Positions 36,991 through 47,447 of a stretch of 64,000 bases of DNA are shown in pieces (position 1 is the first letter of the stretch; each line of letters opens with the position of its first letter). The notes below the pieces were generated by a model, which saw nothing but the letters and a program-made list of their open reading frames with translations, did not search any database and was not told the DNA's origin. A program made the position numbers and the translations under genes. The stretch is from Sandaracinaceae bacterium (GTDB taxonomy: Bacteria; Myxococcota_A; Polyangia; Polyangiales; Houyiibacteriaceae), in NCBI GenBank assembly GCA_016706685.1, contig JADJJE010000001.1, positions 1 through 64,000 on the forward strand, in the 5' to 3' direction.

Positions 36991-37715
36991 TCAGCCCCGC
37001 GCCGAGGCCACGAACTCGCTGACGAAGCGCGACGCGGGCTGCGCTACGAGCTCCGCCCAGGTCCCCGTCTGTGTGACCTTCCCTGCCTCCAGCACCGCCA
37101 CACGGTGCCCCAGCGTGCGGGCGTCCTCTGCGTCGTGCGTGACCACGATGGTGGGCAAGGCGAGCTTGCCCAGGTAGCCCGCGAGGAACGCGCGCACCTC
37201 GTGGCGCGAGTGAACGTCCAGCGCAGCCAGCGGCTCGTCGAGCAAGAGCGCGCGGGGACCCACCGACAGGGCACGCGCCAGCGCCACGCGCTGCTTCTCG
37301 CCGCCCGAGAGCGCCTGCGTGCGGCGGCCGGCATGGGCCGTGAGACCGAGGTCGTGGAGCATGGCGTCCACTCGCTGCGCACGCTCCCCCGGGCCCGGCG
37401 GCGGGGACACGCTGCCGAGCGCGAAGTCCACGTTCTGCCGCACGCTCAGGTGCGGGAAGAGCGCGTAGTCCTGCGGCACGTAGCCCAGGCGCCGCTGCTC
37501 CATGGGGACGTCCACGTGCGCCGCCGTGTCGAGCAGCACGGTGTCGCCGATGGTCACCCTGCCCTGCTCCACGGGTAGCGCGCCGAGCAGGAGCGACAGC
37601 AGGCTGCTCTTGCCCGCGCCGTTGGGCCCCACCAGCACCAGCGTCCCCGCGCCCGTGTCGAGCTCGGCATCGATGAGCAGACGCCCCACGCGGGCTGTGA
37701 GACGTGCGTGCAGGC

Positions 37716-37719
<4 letters not shown>
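36991..37719 (-). CDS. modC: Molybdate ABC transporter ATP-binding protein ModC
   Basis: A 242-residue ABC ATPase with Walker A VGPNGAGKSS, Q-loop YVPQDYALFPHLSVRQNV, signature LSGGEKQRVALARAL, Walker B ALLLDEPLAALD and the switch His in VVTHDAEDA. It powers molybdate import through ModB. It stops right after the nucleotide-binding domain and lacks the C-terminal MOP/TOBE domain that senses molybdate in the longer ModC of enterobacteria. The GTG overlaps the ModB stop by four bases. Confidence 0.9.
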
Positions 37720-38524
<805 letters not shown>

Positions 38525-38528
<4 letters not shown>

Positions 38529-39373
38529 GGCGCGGAGGCGCTCCCCGGTGCCGGCAGGAACCCCGCGCTGCGGAGCGTGCGCTGCCCCGCAGCCGACAGC
38601 ACGAAGGCCACGAACGCGCGCCCGAGCGTGGGGTGCGCCGCGTCGCTCACCACGGCGATCGGATAGTCGGCGGTCACGTTGATGTCGCTGGGGATGGTCA
38701 CCACGCTCACCTGGTTCCGCGCCGACTGTGCATCCGTGCGATAGACGATGCCAGCCTGGGCTTCCCCGAGGCTGACCTTGGCGAGCACTTGGCGCACGTT
38801 GAGCTCGCGCGAGACCACGCGCGCTTCGACGCGCGAGCGGAAGTCGGCCCCGAGCGCGGTCGCCGACGCGCGGTCCAGGACCTGCAGCGTGTAGCGCCCA
38901 ATGGGCACCTCGGGCGTGCCGATCACGATGCGGGTCGCCGAGGGCAGGTCCGCGAAGCTGCGCAGGCTGGCCGCGGCCTCCGTGGACACCACCACGACCG
39001 GCTCGTTGCGGGCGAACACCACCGGCGCCGTGGCGCGCGCCGACCGCACTAGCGTGTCCATGTGGCCCTGATCGGCCGAGGCGAACACATCCACCGCGGC
39101 GCCGTGCTCGAGCTGGGTGCGCAGCTCCTGCGTGCCGGCGAAGTTGAACGTGAGCTCCACGCCGGGGTGAGCGCGCTCGAAGTCGGCCCCCAGCGCGGTG
39201 AACGCGTCGCGCAGCGAGGTGGCGGCGAACACCACGAGGCGGTCCTCGCGCACCACCGGATCGAGAGGCGGAGTGCGCTCGCAGCCGTTGAGCGAAGCGA
39301 TGGTCAGGAAGACGAGCAGGATGGCTTCGATTCGTGCGCTCCGGGTGCTTCGGTTGGGCATCAGTCTGGTCAT
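38525..39373 (-). CDS. modA: Molybdate-binding lipoprotein ModA
   Basis: A 282-residue solute-binding protein, first gene of the modABC operon. A signal peptide ends in the lipobox SLNGC, so it is predicted to be membrane-tethered, unlike the soluble ModA of E. coli. ModA features are VVFAATSLRDAFTALGADFE, FNFAGTQELRTQLEHGAAVD, FASADQGHMDTL and the closing HPTLGRAFVAFVLSAAGQRT. Tungstate binding cannot be excluded. Start choice is between ATG 39373 and ATG 39361. It is divergent from the AgmX-type gene across about 97 bases with no evident molybdate-responsive operator or Moco riboswitch. Confidence 0.9.
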
Positions 39374-39470
39374 CCGCAGCGCAGGCTTCTCACGGCCCGC
39401 CGCGCAGCCTGTCATGCAGGTCGCTCTGGGTGAAGACGATCCCGGTGGATTTGCGGCAAGATGTGGCTCG

Positions 39471-40556
39471 ATGGCCACGGCATCCACCCGCAGCGGTTCA
39501 GAGCAGCCACTCGCGTCACGCGCGCTTCGCGGGAGTCGCCTCGGTCTCGTCGTGCTGTGCGCCGCGCTGGTGTTGCCCCAGGCGGCACGCGCCCAGGACG
39601 AGGTGGTGAGCGTGGCCCGCCGGAGCTACGGGCCCAACGACGTCGGCCGGCTGGTGGACGCCAGTTGGAACCCCGTGGGACGCACGTTCGTCTCGGAGGA
39701 GGTGGTCACCTTCGCAGGCGCGGGGATCGCGCGTGAGGTGCGGACCTCGCTGGCCTCGGGCGAGGCAACGGCGAACGCCAGCGCATTTCCCGCGGCAGCG
39801 GCGATGCGTCGCGCCGAGGCCAACGGCTACGTGCGCGTGGCGGACATCGAGACGGTGTACCAGGTGGCGCCGGACACTGCGCTCGCCGCGCCCGTGGGCA
39901 GCGAGGGCCAGTTCTACATCCACGCCGTCTTCGTGGGCCGCTTGTACCAGCGCCAGTTCTACGGGAGCCCCGAGACCGTGTCTGCGGCGGTGACGACGGC
40001 GAGCGAAGGGCGAGGGGTCACACGCGACGTGCGCAGCGCGCGCCTGCTCCGCGGGTACCGAGCCGCCCGCGCTGCCGACGAGGCTGTGCTGCTGGGAACG
40101 ACCGACGCGGAGAGTCTGCGCCCGCTGCTGCGAAACAGCGGACGACCGACCGGCGTGCTGGTGGTCTTCCGTCGCGTCCAGCCCCGCGGGTTGGACCGGA
40201 TGCGCGGGCGGATCGCGTTCGGTGCGGTCGTCTCGGTGCCGCTGGTTCCCGGCGGGATCCCGTCGGAAGGGTACGACCCGACCGCGATCCATCGCTGGCT
40301 CCACTCCCGCCGTGCGGTGGTGCTGCGCTGCTACGAACAGGCGCTCCGCAGAGACCCCACGCTTCGTGGTCAGCTGGTCCTGACGTTTGGCATCATCCCG
40401 GACGGTCACGTGGTGGACGTCACCACCACCAGCCCGGACCTCGACCAAGAGGTCACCGCGTGTGTGACCACGGCCGTCGCCCGCTTTCGCATCACCCCGC
40501 TGCCCGACGAGCCGGCGCGCTTCGAGGCGCGAGTGACCCTGCAACCTGGGGAATGA
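39471..40556 (+). CDS. Exported protein with AgmX/TonB-type C-terminal domain
   Basis: A 361-residue exported protein. The signal peptide (about 18-43) ends AARAQ. Residues 45-255 form an uncharacterised beta-rich region. The last 85 residues match the AgmX/PglI-type TonB-like domain: HSRRAVVLRCYEQALRRDPT, LRGQLVLTFGIIPDGHVVDV and ACVTTAVARFRITPLP. In myxobacteria such domains occur in gliding-motility and outer-membrane energy-coupling proteins. There is no ExbB/ExbD partner nearby. Confidence 0.72.
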   Translation: MATASTRSGSEQPLASRALRGSRLGLVVLCAALVLPQAARAQDEVVSVARRSYGPNDVGRLVDASWNPVGRTFVSEEVVTFAGAGIAREVRTSLASGEATANASAFPAAAAMRRAEANGYVRVADIETVYQVAPDTALAAPVGSEGQFYIHAVFVGRLYQRQFYGSPETVSAAVTTASEGRGVTRDVRSARLLRGYRAARAADEAVLLGTTDAESLRPLLRNSGRPTGVLVVFRRVQPRGLDRMRGRIAFGAVVSVPLVPGGIPSEGYDPTAIHRWLHSRRAVVLRCYEQALRRDPTLRGQLVLTFGIIPDGHVVDVTTTSPDLDQEVTACVTTAVARFRITPLPDEPARFEARVTLQPGE

Positions 40557-40593
40557 TCGGCGTGCTGGTCCCTCCTGCTAGCGAACGGCCTGC

Positions 40594-40599
40594 TAGCCT
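40594..40599 (+). promoter_or_regulatory. Putative -10 hexamer of a leaderless start
   Basis: TAGCCT ends 6 nt before the ATG at 40606. A similar TAGCGA lies 16 nt further upstream. Confidence 0.4.
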
Positions 40600-40605
40600 G
40601 CTCGC

Positions 40606-42012
40606 ATGACCGGTGAAGCCCCAGCGTCGTTCCACGTGACCAGCGCCTTCGACGAAGTGCGCATCGAGACGCTCGCCCACACCAGCGAGGCCGCGGCGCA
40701 CGCCGCGCTCGAGGTAGCGCATGGCCTCCACGAGGGTCGCGCCGGCTGGCTGAGCGTGCCCGTGCGTGTGGCTGTCCTGAAGCGCTTCGCCGCGCTGGTC
40801 GGCGAGCAAGCCGAGGCCCTGGCCCGGCAAGCGGCGCGCGAGGGCGGCAAGCCGCTCGCCGACTCGCGCGTGGAGATCGCGCGCGCCATCAACGGCGTGG
40901 AGGTGGCCATCGCAGAGATCCCGCAGCTGCACGGCACCGAGGTGCCCATGGGCCAGACGGCCTCGTCGGCGCAGCGCATCGCGCACACCTTCCGCGAGCC
41001 GCGTGGCGTGGTGCTGGCCATCAGCGCGTTCAACCACCCCTTCAACCTCATCATCCACCAGGTCATCACGGCCATCGCAGCGGGGTGCCCGGTGCTGGTC
41101 AAGCCCGCCACGGCCACGCCGCTCTCGTGCCGCAGCGTGGTGCAGCTCTTGGCGCAGGCCGGGCTGCCTGCGGGCTGGTGTCAGCTGCTGCTCACCACCC
41201 CCGCCGTGACGGAGGCGCTGGTGGCGGACCCACGCGTGTCGTTCCTCACGTTCATCGGCTCGGCCAAGGTGGGCTGGCAGCTGCGCTCGAAGCTGGCCCC
41301 GGGCGCGGCGTGTGCCCTCGAGCACGGCGGCGTGGCGCCCGTCATCGTGGACCCCACGGCGGACCTCGACGACGCCATCCCGCTTTTGGTGCGCGGCGGC
41401 TTCTATCACGCGGGCCAGGTGTGCGTGTCGGTGCAGCGCATCTACGTCCACCAGTCCGTCGTCGCCGACTTCACGCAGCGCTTCGTCGCCGCCGCTCAGG
41501 CGCTCCGCACGGGCGACCCGCTGGACGAGACCACCGAGGTGGGCCCGCTGATAAGCCGCGCCGAAGTCACCCGCGTGGACACGTGGGTGCAAGAGGCCAT
41601 CGCGGCGGGCGCGCGGCTGCTGTGTGGAGGCCATGCGCTCGGGCCCACCACCTACGCGCCCACGGTGCTGCTCTCGCCGCCTGATGACGCGCGCGTCTCG
41701 TGTGAGGAGGTGTTCGGCCCCGTGGTGGCCATCTACCCGTACGCGCACCTCGACGAGGCCATCGCCCGCGCGAACGCGCCGGACGTGTTCTTCCAGGCCT
41801 CCATCTTCACGCGCGATCTGGACACGGCGCTGTCCGCCTCTCGGCGGCTCGCCGGCATGGCGGTCCTGGTGAACGACCACAGCGCGTTCCGGGTGGACTG
41901 GATGCCCTTCGGCGGCCACCGGCAGTCGGGGCTGGGCCTCGGGGGCATCGGCCACACCATGCGCGACATGAGCCTCGAGCGCATGGTGGTCTTCCGCTCG
42001 CGGAGCCTCTGA
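40606..42012 (+). CDS. Aldehyde dehydrogenase family protein
   Basis: A 468-residue NAD(P)-dependent aldehyde dehydrogenase. The cofactor segment FNHPFNLIIHQV, the FIGSAKVGWQL turn, the general-base Glu in ALEHGGVAPVIV and the catalytic Cys in HAGQVCVSVQR are all present. The sequence EEVFGPVVAIYPY and the PFGGHRQSGLGLGGI tail complete the fold. The LEHGG form (usually LELGG) and the overall pattern are like the glyceraldehyde-3-phosphate/phosphonoacetaldehyde dehydrogenase branch. Single gene with its own start signal; substrate unknown. Confidence 0.92.
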   Translation: MTGEAPASFHVTSAFDEVRIETLAHTSEAAAHAALEVAHGLHEGRAGWLSVPVRVAVLKRFAALVGEQAEALARQAAREGGKPLADSRVEIARAINGVEVAIAEIPQLHGTEVPMGQTASSAQRIAHTFREPRGVVLAISAFNHPFNLIIHQVITAIAAGCPVLVKPATATPLSCRSVVQLLAQAGLPAGWCQLLLTTPAVTEALVADPRVSFLTFIGSAKVGWQLRSKLAPGAACALEHGGVAPVIVDPTADLDDAIPLLVRGGFYHAGQVCVSVQRIYVHQSVVADFTQRFVAAAQALRTGDPLDETTEVGPLISRAEVTRVDTWVQEAIAAGARLLCGGHALGPTTYAPTVLLSPPDDARVSCEEVFGPVVAIYPYAHLDEAIARANAPDVFFQASIFTRDLDTALSASRRLAGMAVLVNDHSAFRVDWMPFGGHRQSGLGLGGIGHTMRDMSLERMVVFRSRSL

Positions 42013-42068
42013 ACACGGGCCCTTTCAGGCCACATGCCGTTGTGGACGGCATTTTCCACCATACGTGC

Positions 42069-42074
42069 TAGACC
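42069..42074 (+). promoter_or_regulatory. Putative -10 hexamer of a leaderless start
   Basis: TAGACC ends 6 nt before the ATG at 42081. Confidence 0.35.
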
Positions 42075-42080
42075 GGGCCC

Positions 42081-43073
42081 ATGCTCGGCAGCCGCCCCCA
42101 CGCTTCGCTCATGCTGTTCCTCGCCACGCTGGCGCTCGCGCCAACCACCCTCGGGTGTGGTGGCGATGGTGCTCCCACCGACGCCGGCGTCGACGAGGGC
42201 GTCCTCGACGCCTCGCAAGACGTGGGTGTGGACGCCGGCCCGATGGACACCGGAGTGGATACAGGCCCCGTGGACGCGGGCCCACCTGCCACGTGCGTGC
42301 CCGCCCTGCATCGCATCAAGCCCGTGTGCCCGGTGCGCGACTGCGACCCCACCTGCGAAGCCGTGGACATCGCCGCGTGCACCCTCGAATGCGAAGCCGG
42401 CGACCCACAGGACTGCACCTGGTCGTGCCCGACGCCGACCTGCACCTGCGCGGCCACCAGCGGGCCCGAGACGTGCACCTACCCCGGCCCCACGTGCAAC
42501 GCCGTGTGCGAGCCGCCACGCTGCGGCACCACGTGTGAGTCCGGGCAGTGCGTGGAGGACGGCTGCCCGTCGTGCGAGGCCACCTGCGGTCAGGCAGCCT
42601 GCGCGACGACGTGCGATGGCGTGTCCGAGTGCGCAGACGTGTTCCAATGCCGCCGGATCGACGCCACGTGCACCACCACGTGCAACACGCCCAGCTGCGC
42701 TTGGGTGAACCTCGACGATGTGGACGACGCCGGCGTGCCCACCACCGACGCCGGCGCGTGTGGCCTGGGCACGGGCGGTCGCCCACAGGCGATCGAGGGG
42801 GCTATGGGCTCCCTCTGCGAGGCCGACGCGGGGGCCGGGAACTGGGGCGTGGTCTGTGAACGCCCGGAGTGCGAGATCCGCTGCTCGAGCGGCCCGTACG
42901 TGGAGTGCCAGACGGCCGAGTGCGAGCTCGACTGCGAGAACCCGACCTGCACCGTCTCGTGCGAGACACCCACTTGCCTGCCGGGCGACGGGGGCGTGGA
43001 CTGCGGCACGCCCACCAACTGCGTGGTGGACTGTGCCTGCCGCGTGGGGATCTGCACGGAGACGCGCGACTGA
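42081..43073 (+). CDS. Cys-rich surface lipoprotein
   Basis: A 330-residue lipoprotein. The leader ends in the lipobox TTLGC (Cys 26). An Asp/Val/Gly linker (DAGPMDTGVDTGPVDAG) follows, then about 45 cysteines spaced mostly two to four apart (CPVRDCDPTCEAVDIAAC, CTWSCPTPTCTC, CELDCENPTCTVSC). The spacing suggests many short disulphide-bonded turns. No known domain is recognised; it may be a structural spore-coat- or fibril-type protein. Single gene. Confidence 0.75.
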   Translation: MLGSRPHASLMLFLATLALAPTTLGCGGDGAPTDAGVDEGVLDASQDVGVDAGPMDTGVDTGPVDAGPPATCVPALHRIKPVCPVRDCDPTCEAVDIAACTLECEAGDPQDCTWSCPTPTCTCAATSGPETCTYPGPTCNAVCEPPRCGTTCESGQCVEDGCPSCEATCGQAACATTCDGVSECADVFQCRRIDATCTTTCNTPSCAWVNLDDVDDAGVPTTDAGACGLGTGGRPQAIEGAMGSLCEADAGAGNWGVVCERPECEIRCSSGPYVECQTAECELDCENPTCTVSCETPTCLPGDGGVDCGTPTNCVVDCACRVGICTETRD

Positions 43074-43079
43074 CGGCCC

Positions 43080-43121
43080 GCTGAAGTCGGCCCGCGCACC
43101 CGCGGTTGGGGCGGCTTCAGC
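43080..43121 (+). terminator. Possible terminator hairpin after the Cys-rich lipoprotein gene
   Basis: GCTGAAG (43080-43086) pairs with CTTCAGC (43115-43121), and two more pairs extend the stem. The loop is GC-rich and no U-tract follows. The rest of the 212-bp gap to the PEP synthase gene has no convincing promoter. Confidence 0.35.
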
Positions 43122-43285
43122 TTGACGTTGGATCGCGTCTAATTGACCGACTCCCGTCGCGCATGAGCGGGCTGCGACGCGCAACCGTTGCGCGACAGGC
43201 GCCGAGCGGGCGTGAGAGGAGTGAATTCCGGCTTGGATCATCCGGTGGCGGACGTACGGCACGGCACGTGCTCCCAGCGCTCCGC

Positions 43286-45649
43286 ATGACCGCGCGCAAC
43301 GTGTCTTCCATCCTGTGGTTCGAAGAGGTCGGCATCGACGACATCGGCCTGGTGGGCGGCAAGAACGCGTCCCTCGGCGAGATGATTCAGGTGCTGGGCA
43401 AAGAGGGCATCCGTGTGCCGGGTGGCTTCGCGGTCACCGCCACGGCCTACCGTGACTTCCTCGCGCACAACGACCTGTGGCCCACGCTCGCGGGCCTGCT
43501 GGCCAGCCTGGACACCGGCGCGCGTCTCGACGAAGTGGGCACCGCCATCCGGTCGCTCATGGAAGCCAGCCAGCTGCCTCCCCCGCTCACGGCGGCCATC
43601 ACCGCCGCGTACCAGCAGCTGGGCACTCGCACGGAGCGCGCCACACCGTCCGTCGCGGTGCGCTCGAGCGCCACCGCCGAAGACCTGCCGGACGCCAGCT
43701 TCGCGGGGCAGCAGGAGACCTTCCTGAACATCGAGGGCGACGCCGCGCTGCTGGCCGCCGTAAAGAGCTGCTTCGCGTCGCTGTTCACGGACCGTGCCAT
43801 CACCTACCGGCGCCTGCATGGGTTCGCGCACGAGCAGGTGGCGCTCTCCGTGGCCGTGCAGCTCATGGTGCGCTCGGACGAGGGCGCAGCGGGCGTGGCG
43901 TTCACGCTCGACACCGAGACGGGCTTCCCCAACATCGTTCTCATCAACGGCGCGTGGGGCCTGGGCGAATATGTGGTGAAGGGCGTGGTGAACCCCGACG
44001 AGTGGCGCGTCTTCAAGCCCCTGCTGGCCAACCCCGCGCTCCGTCCGATCCTGGACCGCCGCGTGGGCAGCAAGGAGCGCAAGCTGGTGTACGACGCCAC
44101 GGGCACCGTGGACCGCACCACCACGGACAGCGAGCGCGCGCGGCTGGTGCTGAACGACGACCAGGTGCTGGAGCTGGCCCGCTGGTGCGCGCGCATCGAG
44201 GCGCACTACCAGAAGCCCATGGACATCGAGTGGGGCCTCGACGGCATCACGGGCGAGCTGTGGATCCTGCAGGCGCGCCCGGAGACCGTGCACGGCCACT
44301 CGGGGGGGCACACACCGGCCACGTACACGCTCACGGAGCGAGGTGACGTGCTGGTCACCGGCGTGGCGGTCGGAAGCCAGATCGCCACCGGCAAGGTGTT
44401 CGTCATGGGAAGCATGGCCGAGGCCGACCGCTTCGAGGACGGCGGCATCCTGGTGGCGCGCAACACCGACCCGGACTGGATGCCGCTCATGAAGCGCGCC
44501 GCGGGCATCGTGACCGACTACGGCGGCCGCACCTCGCACGCCGCCATCGTGAGTCGCGAGCTGGGCATCACGGCCATCGTGGGCAGCGAGCACGCCACCG
44601 CCGCCCTGGTGGACGGCAGCACCGTCACCGTGTCGTGCGCCGAGGGCAACGTGGGGAGCGTCTACGCCGGCGCACTGGCGTTCACCAAGACCGCGCTCGA
44701 CCTCACGGGCCTCGCCGAGCCGCCCACGCGCATCATGCTGAACGTGGCCGACCCGGACGCGGCCCTGCGCTACTGGCGCCTGCCGGTGAAGGGGATTGGT
44801 CTGGCGCGTCTCGAGTTCGTCATCGAGCACCGCGTGAAGATCCACCCCATGGCCCTGATCCGCTTCGACGAGCTCGAGGACCAAGACGCCGTGGCGCAGA
44901 TCACGGCGCTGACCGCCGGCTACACCGACAAGACCCAGTACTTCGTGGACAAGCTGGCCGAGGGCGTCGCCAAGATCGCGGCGTCCCAGTACCCGCACCC
45001 GGTGGTGGTGCGCACCAGCGACTTCAAGACCAACGAGTACGCCGAGCTCATCGGCGGGCGCATGTTCGAGCCGCACGAGGACAACCCCATGATCGGCTTC
45101 CGCGGGGCGTCGCGCTACTACAGCGGCATGTACCGCGAGGGGTTCGGGCTCGAGTGCGAGGCGCTGCGGCGCGTACGCGACGAGCTGGGCTTCGACAACG
45201 TCATCCTCATGATCCCCTTCTGCCGCACGCTGGGCGAGGCGGACAAGGTCATCGCCGTCATGGCCAGCCACGGCCTGGTGCGCGGGGAGAACGACCTGAA
45301 GCTCTACGTGATGGCCGAGATCCCCTCGAACGTGATCCTCGCGAAGGAGTTCGCCGAGCGCTTCGACGGCTTCTCCATCGGCTCCAACGACCTGACGCAG
45401 CTCATCCTGGGCGTGGACCGCGACAACGGCCTGCTGGCGGAGATCTTCGACGAGCGCAACGACGCCGTGAAGCGCGCCATCACGGACTTGGTGCGCGTGG
45501 CCCACGAGAGCGGCCGCAGCGTGGGCATCTGCGGACAGGCGCCCAGCGATCACCCCGACTTCGCCGAGTTCTTGGTGGGCCTCGGCATCGACTCCATCTC
45601 ACTCAACCCGGACAGCGTGGTGGGCGTCATCCGGCGAATCACGGCCTGA
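43286..45649 (+). CDS. ppsA: Phosphoenolpyruvate synthase
   Basis: A 787-residue gluconeogenic enzyme making PEP from pyruvate and ATP. Order: N-terminal ATP-grasp domain (GLVGGKNASLGEM, VRSSATAEDLPDASFAGQQE), the phospho-His swivel domain (DYGGRTSHAAIVSRELGI, His the phosphorylated residue), and the PEP-binding barrel ending with FSIGSNDLTQLILGVDRDNG and the active-site CGQAPSDHPDFAEF. The frame extends upstream without homology, so the ATG at 43286 is chosen. It is followed by an SDR gene 25 bases later. Confidence 0.95.
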   Translation: MTARNVSSILWFEEVGIDDIGLVGGKNASLGEMIQVLGKEGIRVPGGFAVTATAYRDFLAHNDLWPTLAGLLASLDTGARLDEVGTAIRSLMEASQLPPPLTAAITAAYQQLGTRTERATPSVAVRSSATAEDLPDASFAGQQETFLNIEGDAALLAAVKSCFASLFTDRAITYRRLHGFAHEQVALSVAVQLMVRSDEGAAGVAFTLDTETGFPNIVLINGAWGLGEYVVKGVVNPDEWRVFKPLLANPALRPILDRRVGSKERKLVYDATGTVDRTTTDSERARLVLNDDQVLELARWCARIEAHYQKPMDIEWGLDGITGELWILQARPETVHGHSGGHTPATYTLTERGDVLVTGVAVGSQIATGKVFVMGSMAEADRFEDGGILVARNTDPDWMPLMKRAAGIVTDYGGRTSHAAIVSRELGITAIVGSEHATAALVDGSTVTVSCAEGNVGSVYAGALAFTKTALDLTGLAEPPTRIMLNVADPDAALRYWRLPVKGIGLARLEFVIEHRVKIHPMALIRFDELEDQDAVAQITALTAGYTDKTQYFVDKLAEGVAKIAASQYPHPVVVRTSDFKTNEYAELIGGRMFEPHEDNPMIGFRGASRYYSGMYREGFGLECEALRRVRDELGFDNVILMIPFCRTLGEADKVIAVMASHGLVRGENDLKLYVMAEIPSNVILAKEFAERFDGFSIGSNDLTQLILGVDRDNGLLAEIFDERNDAVKRAITDLVRVAHESGRSVGICGQAPSDHPDFAEFLVGLGIDSISLNPDSVVGVIRRITA

Positions 45650-45674
45650 GCGGGCCAGCATCCAGGAGAGACAC

Positions 45675-46433
45675 ATGAACCAGTTCAACGGACGCGTGGC
45701 GTTCATCACGGGCGGCAGCAAGGGCATCGGCGCGGCCACGGCCCTGCGCTTCGCGAGGCAGGGCGCGCGCGTCGTCATCGCTGACGTGGACGTCGAAGCG
45801 GGGGACGCGGTGGCCCAGCACATCCTCGGAGACGGGGGCGAGGCGTTCTTCGTGAAGTGCGATGTGTCTTCGGAGGGCGACATGCGAGCCGCCATCGAAG
45901 AGACGGTGCACCGCTTCGGGCGACTGGACATCGCGTTCAACAACGCGGGCTGGGAGGGCGCCATGGGCCCCTTGCACACTTGCAATCCGGAGGACGTGGA
46001 CAAGCTCTTCGGGATCAACCTGCGCGGCGTGTTCCTGGGCATGAAGTTCCAAATCACGGAGATGCTGAAGACTGGCGGGGGCGCCATCGTGAACAACAGC
46101 TCCATCGCCGGACTCAAGGGGCTGGCCACCGCCAGCATCTACGCCGCGTCCAAGCACGGCGTCATCGGCATGACCAAGTGCGCCGCGCTCGACTACGCCA
46201 CCGCGGGCATCCGCATCAACGCGGTCTGCCCGGGCGTGATCGACACCCCCATGATCCAGCGCGCCGCGCACAACGACCCGGCCGCCATCGCGGCCTACAC
46301 CAACATGCAGCCCATCCGGCGCATGGGTAAGCCCGAGGAGATCGCGTCGGTGGTCACCTGGCTCTGCTCGGACGAGGCCAGCTTCGTCACGGGTGCCACC
46401 ATCGAGGCCGACGGCGGCATCATGGCGGGCTGA
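45675..46433 (+). CDS. Short-chain dehydrogenase/reductase
   Basis: A 252-residue NAD(P)-dependent oxidoreductase. The cofactor motif is ITGGSKGIGAATA, NNAGWEG is the structural Asn motif, and the catalytic Ser-Tyr-Lys are in NNSSIAG and IYAASKHG. The C-terminal SDEASFVTGATIEADGGIMAG is typical of the classical family. AGGAGAG lies 5 nt before the ATG. Substrate unknown; it follows ppsA closely and may be cotranscribed with it. Confidence 0.95.
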   Translation: MNQFNGRVAFITGGSKGIGAATALRFARQGARVVIADVDVEAGDAVAQHILGDGGEAFFVKCDVSSEGDMRAAIEETVHRFGRLDIAFNNAGWEGAMGPLHTCNPEDVDKLFGINLRGVFLGMKFQITEMLKTGGGAIVNNSSIAGLKGLATASIYAASKHGVIGMTKCAALDYATAGIRINAVCPGVIDTPMIQRAAHNDPAAIAAYTNMQPIRRMGKPEEIASVVTWLCSDEASFVTGATIEADGGIMAG

Positions 46434-46436
46434 CGC

Positions 46437-47396
46437 TCAGAGGCCGAGCTTCGCGCGGTACCAGGCCAGGGTGCGCTCGATGCCGGTCTCGAGGTCCACC
46501 TTGGCGCGGAAGCCCAGCAGCTTCTCCGCCTTGATGACATCGGGAATGCGCAGCTCCACGTCGGCGAAGTCCCACGGGACGAACTCGAGCGTGGACTGAC
46601 TGTTGGCGATCTGCACCACCAGCTTGGCCAGGTGGTAGATGGTCACCGAGCTGCGCGCGTTGCCGATGTTGAAGGTCTCACCCACCGCTTCGTCGCGCGT
46701 CATGGCGGCCACGATGGCGTCCACGATGTCGTCGATGTAGCACCACGCACGGATCTGATCGCCCTCGTTGTGGATCTGGATGGGCTCGTTCTTGAGCGCG
46801 CGCAGCACGAACGCGTGGATGGCGCCCTCGCCCACCTGGCCGGGCCCGTAGATGTTGAACGGCCGGATGGCGCACGTGGGCAGCCCGAACTGCTTGTAGT
46901 AGTTGTGCGCCAAGTGCTCGGTGGCCAGCTTGCTCACGGCGTAGGTCCAGCGCGCCTCGCCCACGGCACCGAGGCTGGTCACGTCGGCCTCGCGCACGCG
47001 GAACGCGTAGGTGCCGAACACCTCGCTGGTGGAGAAGTCGATGAAGCGCTTGATGTTGCCGTGCACCCGCGCGGCGCGCAGCGCGTTCATGGTGCCCTCG
47101 ATGGAGATCTCCATGGTGGGCACCGGGTTCTTGAGCACCGTGTCCACGCCCGCGATGCTGGCCATGTGGATGACGTACTCCATGCCCTCCATGGCCTTGT
47201 CCACGGTGGCGCGGTCCTGCACGTCGCCCTTCACGAGCTCCACGTTGGGGTGGCCGTCCAGCCCGGCCGCGCCGAGGGCGTTGCGCCGCAGCGTGTCCAG
47301 GATGCGGATCTGGTTGTTGTCCGCGAGCCGTGCCGTGAGAGCGGTGCCGATGAAACCAGCACCGCCCGTGATGAGAATCCGAGCGCCTTCGAGCAT
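46437..47396 (-). CDS. NAD-dependent sugar epimerase/dehydratase (UDP-glucuronate decarboxylase-like)
   Basis: A 319-residue extended SDR. The NAD motif ITGGAGFIGTALT is at residues 9-21, the catalytic Tyr-Lys is in WTYAVSKLATEH, and RPFNIYGPGQVGEGAIHAFV is the sugar-nucleotide-binding segment. The VLKNPVPTMEISIEGTMNAL and IRAWCYIDDIVDAIV stretches place it among epimerases/decarboxylases used for surface polysaccharide sugars. It is a single gene with TACACG 6 nt before the ATG. It converges with the SDR gene, with 3 bases between the two. Confidence 0.92.
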   Translation of the reverse strand: MLEGARILITGGAGFIGTALTARLADNNQIRILDTLRRNALGAAGLDGHPNVELVKGDVQDRATVDKAMEGMEYVIHMASIAGVDTVLKNPVPTMEISIEGTMNALRAARVHGNIKRFIDFSTSEVFGTYAFRVREADVTSLGAVGEARWTYAVSKLATEHLAHNYYKQFGLPTCAIRPFNIYGPGQVGEGAIHAFVLRALKNEPIQIHNEGDQIRAWCYIDDIVDAIVAAMTRDEAVGETFNIGNARSSVTIYHLAKLVVQIANSQSTLEFVPWDFADVELRIPDVIKAEKLLGFRAKVDLETGIERTLAWYRAKLGL

Positions 47397-47402
47397 CCGC
47401 AG

Positions 47403-47408
47403 CGTGTA
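47403..47408 (-). promoter_or_regulatory. Putative -10 hexamer of a leaderless start
   Basis: On the minus strand TACACG ends 6 nt before the ATG at 47396. Confidence 0.3.
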
Positions 47409-47447
47409 CCACGGAGGCTCGCCGGCGCCCAGCCCGCTAGACCCGTT

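Noticed and set aside
39374..39470. Molybdenum-cofactor riboswitch upstream of modA
   Set aside because: The 97-base gap shows no matching stems or conserved loops.
43122..43144. TTGACG followed by TCTAAT upstream of ppsA as a promoter
   Set aside because: The spacing is only 11 nt, too short for a sigma-70 promoter.
43238..45553. Minus-strand open frame of 771 codons across ppsA
   Set aside because: Shadow of PEP synthase, His/Ala/Arg-rich and without homology.
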